From NCBI GenBank assembly GCA_009760855.2, contig WPIO01000048.1, forward strand, positions 2,017,001-2,081,000: a stretch of DNA of 64,000 bases, written 5' to 3'. The DNA is from Cristatella mucedo (lineage: Eukaryota; Bryozoa; Phylactolaemata; Cristatellidae). The position numbers and the translations under genes were made by a program. Positions 46,352-57,345 of the stretch are shown here, in pieces (position 1 is the first letter of the stretch; each line of letters opens with the position of its first letter). Under the pieces are notes generated by a model. That model made no database searches and had not been told where the DNA came from. It saw only the letters and a list, made by a program, of their open reading frames with translations.

Positions 46352-46574
46352 TTGGGCAAAAGGTCACCCTTCCCGGCCAATGTCGAACCGAAGTTCACGT
46401 GGAAGGCAGGCTGCCGGGGAGTTTTTCAAAGGGAAATGCTAGTGACCAAAACCCACACCTTCCCAATGGCTCCACTGGCTTCCTACTATCGTCGCTCGGA
46501 TGGTACTCAGCTTACTTTCGAAGCAGCGAATCTCCCAGTGTGTCCCATCTTCAAATTCACTCTTATTCTGAAGG
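46352..46574 (+). CDS. unassigned open frame ending at a splice donor
   Basis: A frame containing REMLVTKTHTFPMAPLASYY and RRSDGTQLTFEAANLPVCPI reaches a good donor (CTGAAG/GTAAGCG) at 46575. It has no recognised domain and no clear acceptor upstream, apart from pyrimidine-rich DNA near 46320. It may be a chance frame. Confidence 0.2.
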
Positions 46575-47010
46575 TAAGCGTTTTCCTGCCTTGCAGCTAT
46601 CCGCATGGTGCCCTTATGCTTGTCCCCCCCACCGCGTAAGGGATTGAGTTGTCTCTCGGCCCTGCAATCATTCGTCCCAAAATCCTTTACATGTGGCGAT
46701 ATCCTGCAAAAGTGCATGACTTGTCACAATCCCCTTTCGAGGTCGAAGTTCAGCCCGGTTTCAAAATCCAAGCTAAGAACTAGGCTACGGAGCATATTGC
46801 TAGAGAGCATTATTACGATTCAGCTACTCTTGTGAGCTTTGGCCAGACGCAATGCCCTGCTCGACCTTGACGATCACCTACCGTAGCGTCGGGAGGGGGT
46901 GCAATGGCAAACAGCCTCCTCTCAGTGTGCATTGTCAAATCACTACTTTACTTGTGTCAGCCATTCTGGCAAAACTTACATATTTAGTCGTTCATCGTTT
47001 AGCAAGGACG
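46575..47010. other. no feature recognised
   Basis: Short frames only, with no domain or repeat signature. Confidence 0.35.
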
Positions 47011-47012
47011 AG

Positions 47013-47137
47013 GTGGAGTGCGCTGGTTTGGCCCAGGTCAGTGTAGATGTATTTGATGGCCGAGGTCGTGGGCTCGAGCCATGTATCTTATGTAAAGCAA
47101 CTGAATAAAGGCCAAGTTCTCTTATGGCACTATACAA
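47013..47137 (+). mobile_element. SINE-2
   Basis: Box A region TGGTTTGGCCCAGGTCAGTG, box B GTGGGCTCGAGCC, 3' end AAGTTCTCTTATGGCACTAT. Confidence 0.65.
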
Positions 47138-47150
47138 ATGAACGCCAGAC

Positions 47151-47246
47151 GACCCGCACTGGACTGCTCGCTGGAGGGCGGGGCGGCGCTATTGGGCGTT
47201 CTCGCTCGATTGTAGATATGCTCCTCAAGATATCGCTTTTTAAACA
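47151..47246 (+). repeat. 96-bp direct repeat, copy 1
   Basis: Shares TGGAGGGCGGGGCGGCGCT, GGGCGTTCTCGCTCGATTG and AAGATATCGCTTTTTAAACA with 48023-48120. Confidence 0.85.
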
Positions 47247-48022
47247 ATATATAGCAATATAGCAGTAGTTTCTTTTAATTGTCTGGTCCCACAGAAGTCG
47301 AGTAGCGAATGCACTCTCTGCTCGGCGACCGCAGGAAGAACGGTCGTGGTTTCGCACTGTATTTCCAACTTGCTCACGCATTCGCTAACGCAGTGCACCG
47401 GGATTCGGCTCGAGCCTCGACGATTGGATTTTAAATTCGATGCTCTAAAGTCCTGTGTTGACCGCCGGTCGACGTGTACCCTCGATACCTAAATCGTAAG
47501 AGCACCCGCTCGGTCGCCCAGAGTATGCGGAGTCGTCCAGCATTCAGTCACGAGGCACGCGGCCTCCGATAGTTTTGTATTTCGAAATAAAACAAGGTCA
47601 AGGTTGCTAACGTACGCGCGGGGACTCGCAACTGTGCCCGGACCTTGTACGGATGTTACACTATTTAGAGATCAACGTAACCACAAATTGCAGTAATACT
47701 GTGAGGAGCAGGTTTTGAAACTAAATAGTCTTCAGAATTAAGTCTCTAATCACGCCGAGAACGCGCTGTCGCTAGGGCAGCACAGTAGAGTCGACTACCA
47801 GAATAGACCAACCGGTTGCCGCCCCCAGACCCCTTCGGATCCGATGACATCATCACCAGTATAGTATCGAACGCATCCGTCCATTGCTGCTGCACCATGG
47901 GCCACTGAATCCGTCTCCATTCGTTAGCATAGCGATACGACCGATTATTTTTTCTCGATAAATTATCGCGGCAACGGCTGCGTAGGTCTTGAGACCGTTG
48001 AGCAATCTAGCGACAGAGCGGG
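47247..48022. other. no feature recognised, GC-richer than the repeat field
   Basis: No coding signal. Confidence 0.35.
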
Positions 48023-48120
48023 GATCCCGCATTGGACTGCTCACTGGAGGGCGGGGCGGCGCTGGTGGGCGTTCTCGCTCGATTGCAGCTATGCTCCGCA
48101 AGATATCGCTTTTTAAACAA
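48023..48120 (+). repeat. 96-bp direct repeat, copy 2
   Basis: Direct copy of 47151-47246, lying about 145 bp upstream of the candidate NCOA6 promoter motif. Confidence 0.85.
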
Positions 48121-48229
48121 ACTAGCGTTATTATTGTTCCAAATGAAGTCAAAGGAAATCTAGCACGCTTAAAAGATATCGGCACATCGACGGTCGTCAA
48201 CTAGCACCACCTCCGGTTACCCGCACGTC

Positions 48230-48360
48230 CGTCGTTACTCACGCAGGCGCCGTGGCATAATTGCAAATGGCGGTACATGTTTTTGTTCTTTGGGTCTGCC
48301 GCCCAGTGGCGAGCGGGTACGTCGGGCGGTAGCGCTCTCATGTTGGACAGGGTAAGTGCT
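48230..48360 (+). promoter_or_regulatory. candidate promoter and 5' non-coding exon of the NCOA6 homologue
   Basis: A CpG-rich block on the plus strand contains AAATGGCGG at 48265, the core of a YY1 site, common just inside TATA-less animal promoters. About 80 bases later an optimal splice donor (CAGG/GTAAGT, GT at 48352) appears. The three frames across it do not give an ATG-started frame in the phase needed by the exon at 54695, so I read it as 5' untranslated. The 6.3-kb intron this implies is filled with SINEs and a foldback element. Linking it to NCOA6 rests only on strand, order and distance. Confidence 0.4.
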
Positions 48361-49015
48361 GCACGCTAAGCTTCCACTGCAGTCGTAGCTGTCTGCTTAG
48401 AAATCCTACTGACTCGACGCTCGCGCAGGCTCTGCACTCGGCTCGGTCGGTCGAGCCGGGCGTCTGGACGCTTTCGCTTCCTCTAACGGCAACGCGCTCT
48501 GCGAGCGACGTGCTAGGCGACAGGCGTTCTCGCCACCCGCAGGAAGTCGCCAGGCATGCGCTTGCAGCAGTTCCGTTGCAGAGCGAACGGACTGCTGCTA
48601 GTGCGCAGACCCTCTCGGCTGACCCCTTGAGCCTGCCAACTTCCTACCTGGTCGGCTTCTGCGGTCGATATTTCTGCCGCTGCGCGCCCGTGCATCTTTT
48701 ATGTGCGCCACTTCGTCTGCGCCATTTTTTTATGTGCGCCGAAATATTCGAACCCGCTGCACACTGCGGTCCTGGCTCTCGGCGCGATAGTTGGCCGAGC
48801 CATCGGCGTACTGGCGCCGAGCGTCGAGTCGGCGCTCGTCGCTGTAATCGGCCGGTGAGAGGGAGGAGTTCAGCAGCGGTCCGCGCTGCCCTCTCTCGCT
48901 ATCTATACGGTGTAGCTTCTATTCGGACAGGCTTCTCCCCGGCGTCGGGGCTCGGGCATTTCAGTCGCATCTCATCGCAGCTTCCAGGCACCCACCAGCA
49001 ACGCACTATGTATAT
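48361..49015. other. GC- and CpG-rich block downstream of the candidate promoter
   Basis: The base composition is clearly GC-rich and CpG dinucleotides are frequent, in contrast to the AT-rich repeats around it. A 169-codon open frame crosses it, but its Arg/Ala/Ser-rich, non-repeating composition is what CpG-rich non-coding DNA gives by chance. I see no family signature. It probably continues the CpG island of the NCOA6 promoter. Confidence 0.45.
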
Positions 49016-49109
49016 ATAACCCGATAGACCGAGATGCTCTGGTCTGGTTAAAAAAAAAGAAAAAAAGTGGAAACAATGCCTCAGAACCGCCGCCGAACTA
49101 GTCGTCAGG

Positions 49110-49225
49110 GCACTGCTAAGGATGAGCCCCGGCAAGGTGCTGACAAGGTACCTGACCTCGGTCGTGGTTAGTTATGGCTGCTTCGTCCGTACTTAAATGA
49201 GGCTGTTGAATCAGCTAGTCAGTAT
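49110..49225 (+). mobile_element. SINE-1 fragment
   Basis: AAGGTACCTGACCTCGGTCG and the tail GAGGCTGTTGAATCAGCTAG, with the middle deleted. Confidence 0.55.
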
Positions 49226-49229
49226 TTTA

Positions 49230-49318
49230 CTTTTGGAGCAAATGTCAAGTGCCTAGAACGAGATTGAGCACGCTGAGAGGCGCTATATCAAGTGTATTAT
49301 TATTAGTATTACTTATTC
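49230..49318 (+). mobile_element. LINE-A solo 3' end
   Basis: GTCAAGTGCCTAGAACGAGA, GAGGCGCTATATCAAGTGTA, then an (ATT)n tail. Confidence 0.82.
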
Positions 49319-51049
49319 TTGCTGCCAAAGCAGTGCAGCACGACACGTCGATTGAAATGAGAGCAGCCGTGGTGCACTCGGCCGTGCATGGGGCGCCACT
49401 TGGATGGGCGAGGTGGTGTACAGTTTTTCTCTTGCCACTTGGCCACTTCTCAAGCTGGTCGTGCTTGTGCGACGAGCAAATAGTTGTGATATAGGATTAG
49501 CTCACTGCGCCATACGGGGCATTGAGACGTGTGCATAGCCATTGCTGCAGCCGGTCGTACCCGGCTTCAGTAGACTTCCTTGTGGGCTAGGGCTTCAGGA
49601 GACTGTCGGATGTACTGCAGTCGGTTCAGTGTAATGGGGCACTGTTTAATTATTTTGTCTATCGCCGGACATTTAAGGTTTTGCCAAACCCTGTTGAGAA
49701 TCGTGCTCAGCCCAGAACTGTGGGCACGGCATGTCGTTCATAATGCGCAAGGCTGGAGCCTGTTGTCCGGCTTGTTGTCCGTCAAACCGTTTGGGTGGTG
49801 TTCTGGCCAGATCGAACAGTCTAGCCCAAGGCATGTTAGTTTCAATGCTGTTGGTCACGAGCTTGTGTGGTCTGTATGTAGTGCCGGCAAGATGCACTGG
49901 TGCACATGGAGCACAGTGGCTGCTGGGCATTCTTTTTGAGTGTGTTCTCCTTCCTATCACAGCGTTTGGTGTAGCTATGCCTGAAGCCTGCGCTCCTGCA
50001 TTAATTATCTCCCTCGTCTAAAAAAAAAATGGTTTCATGTTACGTACTCCGAGTGGTGAGTTATGATTGTGATGAGCTGCTTTAACTTGGAATCCGGTGT
50101 TGCTGAGAGACCATCAACACCTCCAGCTGCTGCACTTGCCTCGTGACCATGTGTAAGTTGGAGCCCAACGTATTGGTCGAACCTGAGTGGTAACTGGAGG
50201 TGGAAATCTGACCCGTCATGTGCACTACGTACTGTATGTGGTTCGATAGGAGTAATTTAAGTTGTCGACAAGCTTCGATGCTGGGTGCAATCGCAGCGCT
50301 GCTTTCTGCCTCTTTTGCTTGTAAGCTGGTAAACCTGTGTTGTGCTCACTCGAAACGATCACGAGGCTTCCACATTCGGTCAATGACACTTGCCACCCGG
50401 TCTTGTATTCACTTATGCTAAGCCTAACTGTGGAGGGCTTGCTGCATGATGTTTCTTGTCGAACGGAGTAGCGCTTGGTTGGGTGGTTGCTCGGTGGATG
50501 CTATCTCGACCACAGACCTGATGCTGGAGCCGGATGGTGACTTGTGCCAGTTGCTGGTGTAGTTGCTTGTGTACTTTAATTGCACTTCCTCTTTTGATCT
50601 CTCTCACCCATGTGTGCTCTCGTCCAATTACACACTGCATGGCAAGGCGTGCTCTTCAAACTCGCTTGCCCGATCTCACTCGTATGTACCCAGCACTGAC
50701 CTGAAGGATGGTGTCTCTAGCTCGGGCGAGCGCTGGTTCGTCGATGTAGCAGAAGCCAGTGCAGTCATACGGTGGCTGTTAAGCACCCGGTCCCCTGCTG
50801 CTAGCACGACAACTGGCTGACACAGGTCACGGTTAGCTGGTGATATGGGTGGGTGCTAATTTTCGGATAGCTTGCGTCTTTTGCAGCGCCTTGCCACTGT
50901 CGTGCTCTGCCTGATCGCAGTGAGCTGGTGAAAATTTGCTCATGAGTATACCCGTAGGATACTTTGGCCACGCTCTTGGTACATTACGAAGGTGTCGCAG
51001 GGCCATCGGGATTGACAGCATCAACTATTGGCAATGCTTATTTATCTTA
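49319..51049. other. intron-like DNA, no feature recognised
   Basis: Several frames of 60-119 codons on both strands lack domain signatures and mirror each other, so chance is likely. It lies within the inferred first intron of the NCOA6 homologue. Confidence 0.4.
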
Positions 51050-51212
51050 TGGGCCGTGATGGCCCAGGAGGTTAGGTGCCCGCTCTTCACGGCGGAGGTA
51101 TTGAATTCGAATCTTGCAGTGGGTGATCCTGTATTGCCAACTGCAAGCAATGGTGAATGCTGTTAAGGTTCTTCTGTCACTATAAAGATGAGGCTATTGA
51201 ATCGGTTAATTT
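51050..51212 (+). mobile_element. SINE-1
   Basis: GCCGTGATGGCCCAGGAGGT head, GAATTCGAATCTTGCAGTGG (box B changed at one end), GTGATCCTGTATTGCC and tail GATGAGGCTATTGAATCGG. Confidence 0.8.
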
Positions 51213-51312
51213 GTTTTCTTACACCTGCAGTGTTTTGCTCTTCCCTGAACATTTGCTCACAGCAGATTCACTTTTTGGTGTTTGCAAGTTCCAGCATTGT
51301 CAACTTAACTAA

Positions 51313-51490
51313 AGAGCAGCTTATTCAACTGCATTCGTTTGAGTAGCAGCAGAAGCACCTTAGAGGCCATCCCACCGGCTTGTAATGGGTGAATGAAGAA
51401 CTGACTGCTTTAGACTCCTCGTACCCACCACGACCTGGGTCGTGAAGCTCCAGCACCTTTCCCCGGATGATGAGACCCCTCCCCCAGCTG
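51313..51490 (-). mobile_element. SINE-1, diverged
   Basis: Reversed body AGCAGCAGAAGCACCTTAGA and reversed head TGGGTCGTGAAGCTCCAGCA. Confidence 0.6.
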
Positions 51491-52366
51491 ATTCTACCGA
51501 CCCTTACCTGTTGTGCTAGTAGTAGCTGCTGCTATTACTACTACTGATATGGCAGTGGGATATTTTGTTGGGCAGTTTGGGTCCTGATGAGCTTCCTGGT
51601 CATTCCTTGGCTGTCCCGAGAATGGTGATGCTCTGCCATATCCACAAATAGTGTAGCATAGCATTGTCAATTACTTGCTCCTCGTGGCCCATTTGCTCAG
51701 CTTGATTCGACTGTTCTTTGCTTTGCTACTTAGTTTTTGATTTTTGATTAAATTATCCATCGCCTTGCCGATGATGCAACCATCATGCTATCCTGCCACA
51801 GCTAGTCGTTCTTTCTCTTCAAACCTCTACGAAAATCTTAGCTGCCAAATGCCGGAGTACATGCTTACGCAATTACCGATCACGCTGCTGTATACTGTCT
51901 CGACTGAGGTACTTCCTCTTTAGCCGTGGCCATATATTGGCATTGGCTGCAGTTGCCATCCTGACCTGCTCGGCTCGGCCTCGGCTAGTCAACCATCAGT
52001 ATTATTGAGAGCCGGCCCCAGCCTATAAGACTGTTCGTTTTATGTTTTTTATGTTTTTCGTTAGAACTCATGCTGCACTCACTCTCCCATCTTTTGAATC
52101 TTATCCGTTGACTCCATTTGGCGACAAATGGTCTTCTGGTCACAATTTACTTACTCGGCTAATTTCCGCTTGGTTTGTCATCCCATTTTCTTTCAAAAGC
52201 TCGTTCAAATGGATGGAATGGATTTATGCCTCAGCCAAAAGCAAATGTGCAACCAGTCTACTAGGAGCAACCTGGTTTAAAATGAGTCCTGGTGCTCCAA
52301 GCAAGTTGGACTTTTAGGAAAAGAAAGAGCGCTACCTAGCTGCTGTCCTAGCTTCAAGCTGTTATG
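51491..52366. other. no feature recognised
   Basis: The 91-codon frame at 52042-52317 has no family signature. Confidence 0.35.
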
Positions 52367-53313
52367 GGGAAAGTCAAGAAAATACCTATAACATTTCTCC
52401 GACAATCGAATATGTGTTTATGGTACCTTTCGATAGACAAATATGTTAGAACTGAGGTCTGGAAGTTCTGACGACTTCCGCATGAAAGGAAAAATTTGTT
52501 ATGCAGGCCACGCCCAACCCGATGTAAACCGGGAGCAACAAATCTACAAATAAAAGATTTACCGACCTCTGCATCACATGCGACTTGTATCGCCTTGGAA
52601 CCATGATAGATCGCTATAGATGTTTGAAGCTTGTTGAGGTGCATACTTGTGACTTTTATACAGCTTCATTTCCAGGGTTGGTTGGTGCCTTGTAAATTAA
52701 ATAACTGATACAAATATTTCACGTATCCGAGTGAAATTTGAAATGTGAGTTCAGCTCTACTTTTTCTACCCTAGTTTTTAATATTTTTGACCGTTTTGAT
52801 GCAATTGGTTCTTAATGTCCACGATTACGGAAAATAAAGCTCCCGGACGTTTGATGACGTATACAGCCAAATGTATCAAACCGAAATCAAAAATATTATA
52901 AACTAAGGTAAAAAAGGCAGATCTGAACTCGCATTTTAAATTTCATTCCGATACGTGAATTATCAGTTGAGTTATTTAATTTACAAGGCACCAACCAACC
53001 CTGGAAATGAAGCTGTATAAAAGTCACAAGTATGCACCTCAACAAGCTTCAAGCATCTATAGCGATCTACCAAGCTTCGACAAGTTGGGATACAAGTCGC
53101 ATATGTTACGGAGATCGATACATTTTTTTATTTGTAGATTTTTTGCTTCCAGTTTACATCCGGGTTGGGCTTGGTTGGCATAACCGATTTTTCTTTCAAG
53201 TGGAAGTTGTCAGATCTTCCGATCCCACTTCTAACATATTTGTCTTTCAAAAAGTACCATAAACACATTTGATTGTCAGACAAATTGTATAGGTATTTTC
53301 TTGAAATTCCCCC
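52367..53313. mobile_element. foldback element with arms of about 440 bp
   Basis: 52367-52808 is the imperfect reverse complement of 52867-53313, with a loop of about 58 bp. Ends are GGGGAAAGTCAAGAAAATAC on the left, and GGGGGAATTTCAAGAAAATA when the right end is read backwards. Open frames in both arms start MHLNKLQ-SIAIY because they are the same sequence, not because they encode a protein. The right end abuts a SINE-1 tail. No clear target duplication is visible. Confidence 0.85.
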
Positions 53314-53500
53314 TTAAATAAATAAATACTAGCTGATTTATCAGCATCTTTTGTATAGCGACAGAAGAGCCTTTACGGCTATCGCTGCTGCCTGCAGCTG
53401 CAATAAGGGATCGCCCGCTGCAGGATTCGAGCCCACGACCTCAGGTCCTAGGTCGTGAAAAGCAACCGCCTTACCTAGTGTTCCATCACACCTCATCATT
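53314..53500 (-). mobile_element. SINE-1
   Basis: Tail AAATAAATAAATACTAGCTG, reversed box B GCAGGATTCGAGCCCACGAC. Very similar to 45183-45365. Confidence 0.85.
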
Positions 53501-53576
53501 CTTCCATCACTCATGTTGCCACCAAGCGCCTCCACGGAGTGTGCTTGCCTTCGATGTCGGAAGGGGATGCTTCGCA

Positions 53577-53587
53577 GTGTGTGTGTG

Positions 53588-53619
<32 letters not shown>

Positions 53620-53628
53620 TGTGTGTTA
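53577..53628. repeat. (GT)n/(GTGC)n microsatellite
   Basis: A pure GT run followed by GTGCGTGC units. Confidence 0.95.
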
Positions 53629-54694
53629 CAGGACAATGCAAAGTAACCAGTTGGAGGGTGCCTGCCTAAAGTGATACACTCCGTGCCGGTTTAAAATTTG
53701 GTGGTGGTTTGCTGCCGGTTTTTATATTTGAAGATTTTTGTATTGCTGTTGCAAATTCTAAAAGTTACCATTCTTGTGCGATGACGTCTGCCCCCTTCTC
53801 ACTTGGACGGTGTTTTCTTGATGGGTTGAGCTTGGTAGAATGATAACTAGTGCTGCTCCTATGTTTCAGACTTGATGCTGGCAGAGGTCATTCACCGAGC
53901 CTTCCTTAGACAGAGTGACAGCCATGTCTGATTGCTTAGGTAGCATTATGGAACCTTTCGACCCCGATTCCCAGCTTCAATAGACAAAAAGCCGAGTTTT
54001 GATTGCGTACATTTGTTTCTTTTGCAAGAATTTGCTCGATGGTTTTATGTGGCAGCATTTCCTGGACTATTGGCTCGCACGTGTTTGCGAGCGTGTGCCT
54101 GTGCTCATGCACGTGTCTGTGCGCAAGTGTGTTCACACTCCTTTGCGCATGTTGGCGTCCTTCACTCGAAGCGACTCCATTTGACACGATGCACTAATCT
54201 TTCGCGAACCTCAACTTGCACTCTCTTGTGCTCACTGTGTTCTGTTTTGGTAGTATTCACAGTGCTGAACTCGAGCTGAAAATTCATCGGCAGTCTTTCT
54301 TCTGACCTTCGGCTAAGCAGTGCCTGCTTGCTCATGTGGGCTGCCCCACGATATATGTGCTTAGCTGCTGGGCAAGGCATCGGGCCAAAAGCCACGTGCT
54401 AACGTGACACCTTGATAATTAAGACCCTTGAGCAAGGCAGGACTGAAGAAACATTAATGCTAGACTAGGCAGTGACCTTGTCGGTGCATAGACTTTGTTC
54501 AAGCCTGCTGTCGAGCTCGTGCAACTTCGAAGCCTTGCCATTAAAAGCTTGTGATTGTTGCGACTTGCTGTCGATGTTCTGAACAAGAGACCTTTGCCGA
54601 TTTGAGATTGCCTCTTATCGGGCTCTCCGGCGACACGAGAACGCTGAAGTGGCTCAGCAAATTAGCTTTTTCATCTCGCTTGCTGCCGTTTTAG
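53629..54694. other. intron of the NCOA6 homologue, no element recognised
   Basis: Ends in the pyrimidine-rich acceptor of the first recognised coding exon. Confidence 0.5.
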
Positions 54695-54828
54695 AATGCC
54701 ACCTAGCTTAGGTTGTGGACAGCAGTGGATCGAGACGGTGCTGACGTGCGAGGGTGATTATTACGACCCCGATTTGCAGCATAAGCTGACAGTCTTCAAC
54801 AGCCGACTGCAGCAGATCCTTCGGGCAG
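54695..54828 (+). CDS. NCOA6: NCOA6 homologue, first recognised coding exon
   Basis: This is the first of six exons of a nuclear receptor coactivator 6 homologue. In animals NCOA6 (ASC-2/PRIP) is a nuclear scaffold of the MLL3/MLL4 or Trr H3K4 methyltransferase complex. The exon follows a pyrimidine-rich acceptor ending TTTTAG, starts with ATG at 54696, and ends at a consensus donor CAG/GTACGT. It gives 44 codons plus one base. Residues 12-44 (from IETVLTCEGDYYD to RLQQILRA) align with the start of the conserved N-terminal domain of vertebrate NCOA6 (Pfam calls it TRADD-N-like). The spare G joins the AA of the next exon to make Glu. An in-frame stop lies at 54663, so translation either starts at this ATG or enters from an upstream exon ending in two spare bases. 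The vertebrate acidic leader of about 50 residues is not seen. Confidence 0.82.
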
Positions 54829-55274
54829 GTACGTGTGCTGCTAAGTCAGCCATTTTGCCCCGAGTTATGATGCAGCATCACTGCTCATACTCGTCAAATC
54901 GGTGCTGTGCTGGCGCTTGTGACCTGCTCGCAGTGGTGTGTAGAGGCGCTGATGGTCTGTTGAGGCAGTCGTGAGCTCTTGCGTTTGCAAGGGCTTCCTG
55001 CAGTGGTGGCTGCAAAATTCGAGGCCTGTTCTCGTGCAGTAGAGGAGCATGTAGCGAGGCTCCTTCGGTTATAGTGCTTTTGCCAAATATTTTGGCCCAC
55101 ATTATGGTTAGCGGCTTCTGAATGTAGTGCTGTGTTTATTGTGGTTAACCATGTTTACCTCGATTTAGAAAAGGTGAAATTTGTTTCAGTTAACTCCGAG
55201 ATGAAATTCTATCGTTTTACTTTTAGGTCACGTGCATGGTTGCAATTCATTGAAAAAATTGCTGATTTGACTGT

Positions 55275-55437
55275 CTTGTTTCATATAGTTGCAGAAGAGC
55301 CTTAACGGCTATCACCACCACTTGCAATTGGCAATAAAGGATTGCCCACTGCTGGATTCGAACCCTGGATTCGAACCCAGGATTTGCCCTCGGTCGTGAT
55401 GAGCAAGCACGTTACCTTCTGGCTATCGCGGCCGTAA
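55275..55437 (-). mobile_element. SINE-1 in NCOA6 intron
   Basis: Reversed body GTTGCAGAAGAGCCTTAACG. The reversed box B is present twice (GGATTCGAACCCTGGATTCG), a small internal duplication. Confidence 0.82.
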
Positions 55438-56014
55438 CTCCACTATATTTACCCCTATAACAAGCTAGTTTAGTCTTCTGTCACATACATAGAGTACTTG
55501 AGTGGTTATTGATAGTCGTGCTGAAATAATGGGTGTCAAAAGGGGAGCTAATTTGCACATGTAGCTGCAACATGCACATTCGTTGAAATTGCACATTTAA
55601 AAGCTGAAACTTCAATAGCCTATGAACTTTAAAAAGGTTTTTGGAAGTGGTCGCTGCATTCGAGCAGCTTCTGCCCTGTGCTAGTTGCCCAAAGTGATGA
55701 CTGGGTGCTTTCCACCTTCATCTTGGCATATCTAGTTGGCTTATTGGAAAGCTGCCCGATTACTATGAAGTTTGAGGTTTACCAGTTTTATTAAATGGCT
55801 GTGAATTAGTCGTAGACTCTAAATTTGCAGCCATTACATTTGTTGAGTCAGTACAATCAAGATCCAGCATGTGCAGAAGTTGAAAGGACAAGGCATTCTT
55901 GCCAGAAATAAGGGGTCTGAGAGACGGCAGGAGTTGTTCTTGCCAGCAACAGCCGGCCTTGGAGACTGGGGGCAAACAAAAGCTATAAGAAATTGCTCGT
56001 TATTGTTCACGGGG
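55438..56014. other. intron, no feature recognised
   Basis: Nothing identifiable. Confidence 0.4.
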
Positions 56015-56132
56015 ATAAGCTAGTTGCATAGAGCACCCCTAGAAAACTGAAATCTCTTTCCAGTCGCTTCACTTATGCCGGAGAGCTCGTGCTCACGACC
56101 TTGGACCTTGGTCGTTAAAGTCGTGGTGCTGT
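56015..56132 (-). mobile_element. SINE-2 in NCOA6 intron
   Basis: Reversed 3' end GCACCCCTAGAAAACTGAAA followed by TCTCTTTCCAGTCGCTTCAC, which keeps the LINE-A-like terminus more fully than other copies. Then reversed box B GAGCTCGTGCTCACGACC. Confidence 0.65.
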
Positions 56133-57189
56133 TTTTGTTGTCATTTCGCTTTTGGTAATGTGCGCATTTTCTTTGCAATCGTCTGTGAAATGCTGTTCTT
56201 GTTTGAGCCTCGTGAGTCTTCACGAAAAATAAGTAAGTTCGTTGTCAAATGCCTGTCCCTGGGCAAAGAGTGTCTATCAATCAGGTTGTACTGCCCAGGT
56301 GCCCCACCCAGCTGAAACAGGAATGTCAGGCTTGGCCTCGAGAGCACAAACTGTATCACTGGTAGACAAATTGTGGGATCAGTTTTCATACAATTGACAT
56401 GGCAAGAAAATCATCAGTTGTCAGCAGATTCGTGAAGTGAGAGAATGGAACAACTAATTTTTTTCATGAAAAGACTCTGAGCATGCTCTGAGGTTGATTC
56501 TGCTTTGGCAGTTGCATTACTTATGGGAGGTATTGGACACAATGAGCCTTTGAGTTCAAAATGAAAATTTTGGCTTGTGTCCGCCCTTCGGCATGTAGCC
56601 ACCACTGCTACTACTTCAGCGCCACTGCTGTGGCCTAATTTCAGACTAACGTGCTGTGGCTTGTTGACCTCTTTTTGACACCCCTCAAGAAACTCAGGCT
56701 TCAGCTGTGCGTGGGTGATCAAAGAAGTTAGTCAGATTCTTAAACTATTATGTTTAGATTGTGGAGTGTAAAGTCTTTCTATTGGGCAAATTGGATGACA
56801 TGTGTAGAGAGTTGGATATTGTAAATCGCTTGAGGGCAAATATGAACTCTAGCCGTGCAATCGATGTTTAGCATGTGCTATGTTTATTGGATCCTAGGAG
56901 TCACCTGGATTGTAAGCATAACTATTGTGGAGGTATTGTCTAAGCTTAATCCTCTTATCACTAGTCTGCTTTGGTCCTCATTGAGTATTGCTGCCGTTTG
57001 CCGTAGTGCTCTGCCGGTGACTGTCATCTAGTCATTGTTCCTGGCACCTCCTGTACAGACTGTCCTGATGTTGTTAATAATATCGCTAGCCAGTTGTGCT
57101 ACATCATCGGTATTTGTGCATTGTTATTTCTGCACTTAGTGATGTGTGCTTGCCGGGGCACATGCATAGTCTCTAGAATTGGTTTGTAG
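56133..57189. other. intron, no feature recognised
   Basis: Short minus-strand frames at 56141-56722 have no signature. Confidence 0.4.
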
Positions 57190-57345
57190 AAAAGGAGAGG
57201 CTAGTAATAAAAAAAGTGGAGCCCTGGAATAGTGTCAAAGTTACGCTGAACATACCACCGGAGGCAGCCTTGCGCCTTCGGGCTTTAGCCGAGGATGGCA
57301 GCCAGGCGTTGCGCAATCTGGGCATCCTGGCTGTCCAAGTTGAAG
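57190..57345 (+). CDS. NCOA6: NCOA6 homologue, coding exon 2 (conserved core)
   Basis: This is the best-conserved piece of the gene and the basis of the identification. The exon opens after TTTGTAG and closes at a perfect donor AAG/GTGAGT (156 bp, phase 1 in and out). It encodes residues 45-96, including KKVEPWNSVKVTLNIP (52-67), then EAALRLRALAEDGSQALRNL and GILAVQVEG. Vertebrate NCOA6 has the same order: a KVEPWNS block, NIP-x-EAA-x-RLR, LRDLGIL and VQIEG. The match runs across two independently placed splice junctions, so chance or a retrocopy is unlikely. The role of the domain within the complex is less well known than that of the LXXLL motifs, which lie further downstream in other animals and are not reached here. 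Confidence 0.93.

Noticed and set aside
48510-49019. 169-codon open frame in the CpG-rich block
   Set aside because: Arg/Ala/Ser composition, antisense open frames and no domain signature: expected in CpG-rich non-coding DNA.
49076-49147. Short basic peptide MPQNRRRTSRQG before a GT
   Set aside because: Its second half is the head of a SINE-1, and the splice phase does not fit the exon at 54695.
52354-53262. Two similar open frames beginning MHLNKLQ on opposite strands
   Set aside because: They are the two arms of the foldback element read outward. The similarity is of DNA, and the frames diverge with frameshifts after about 15 residues.
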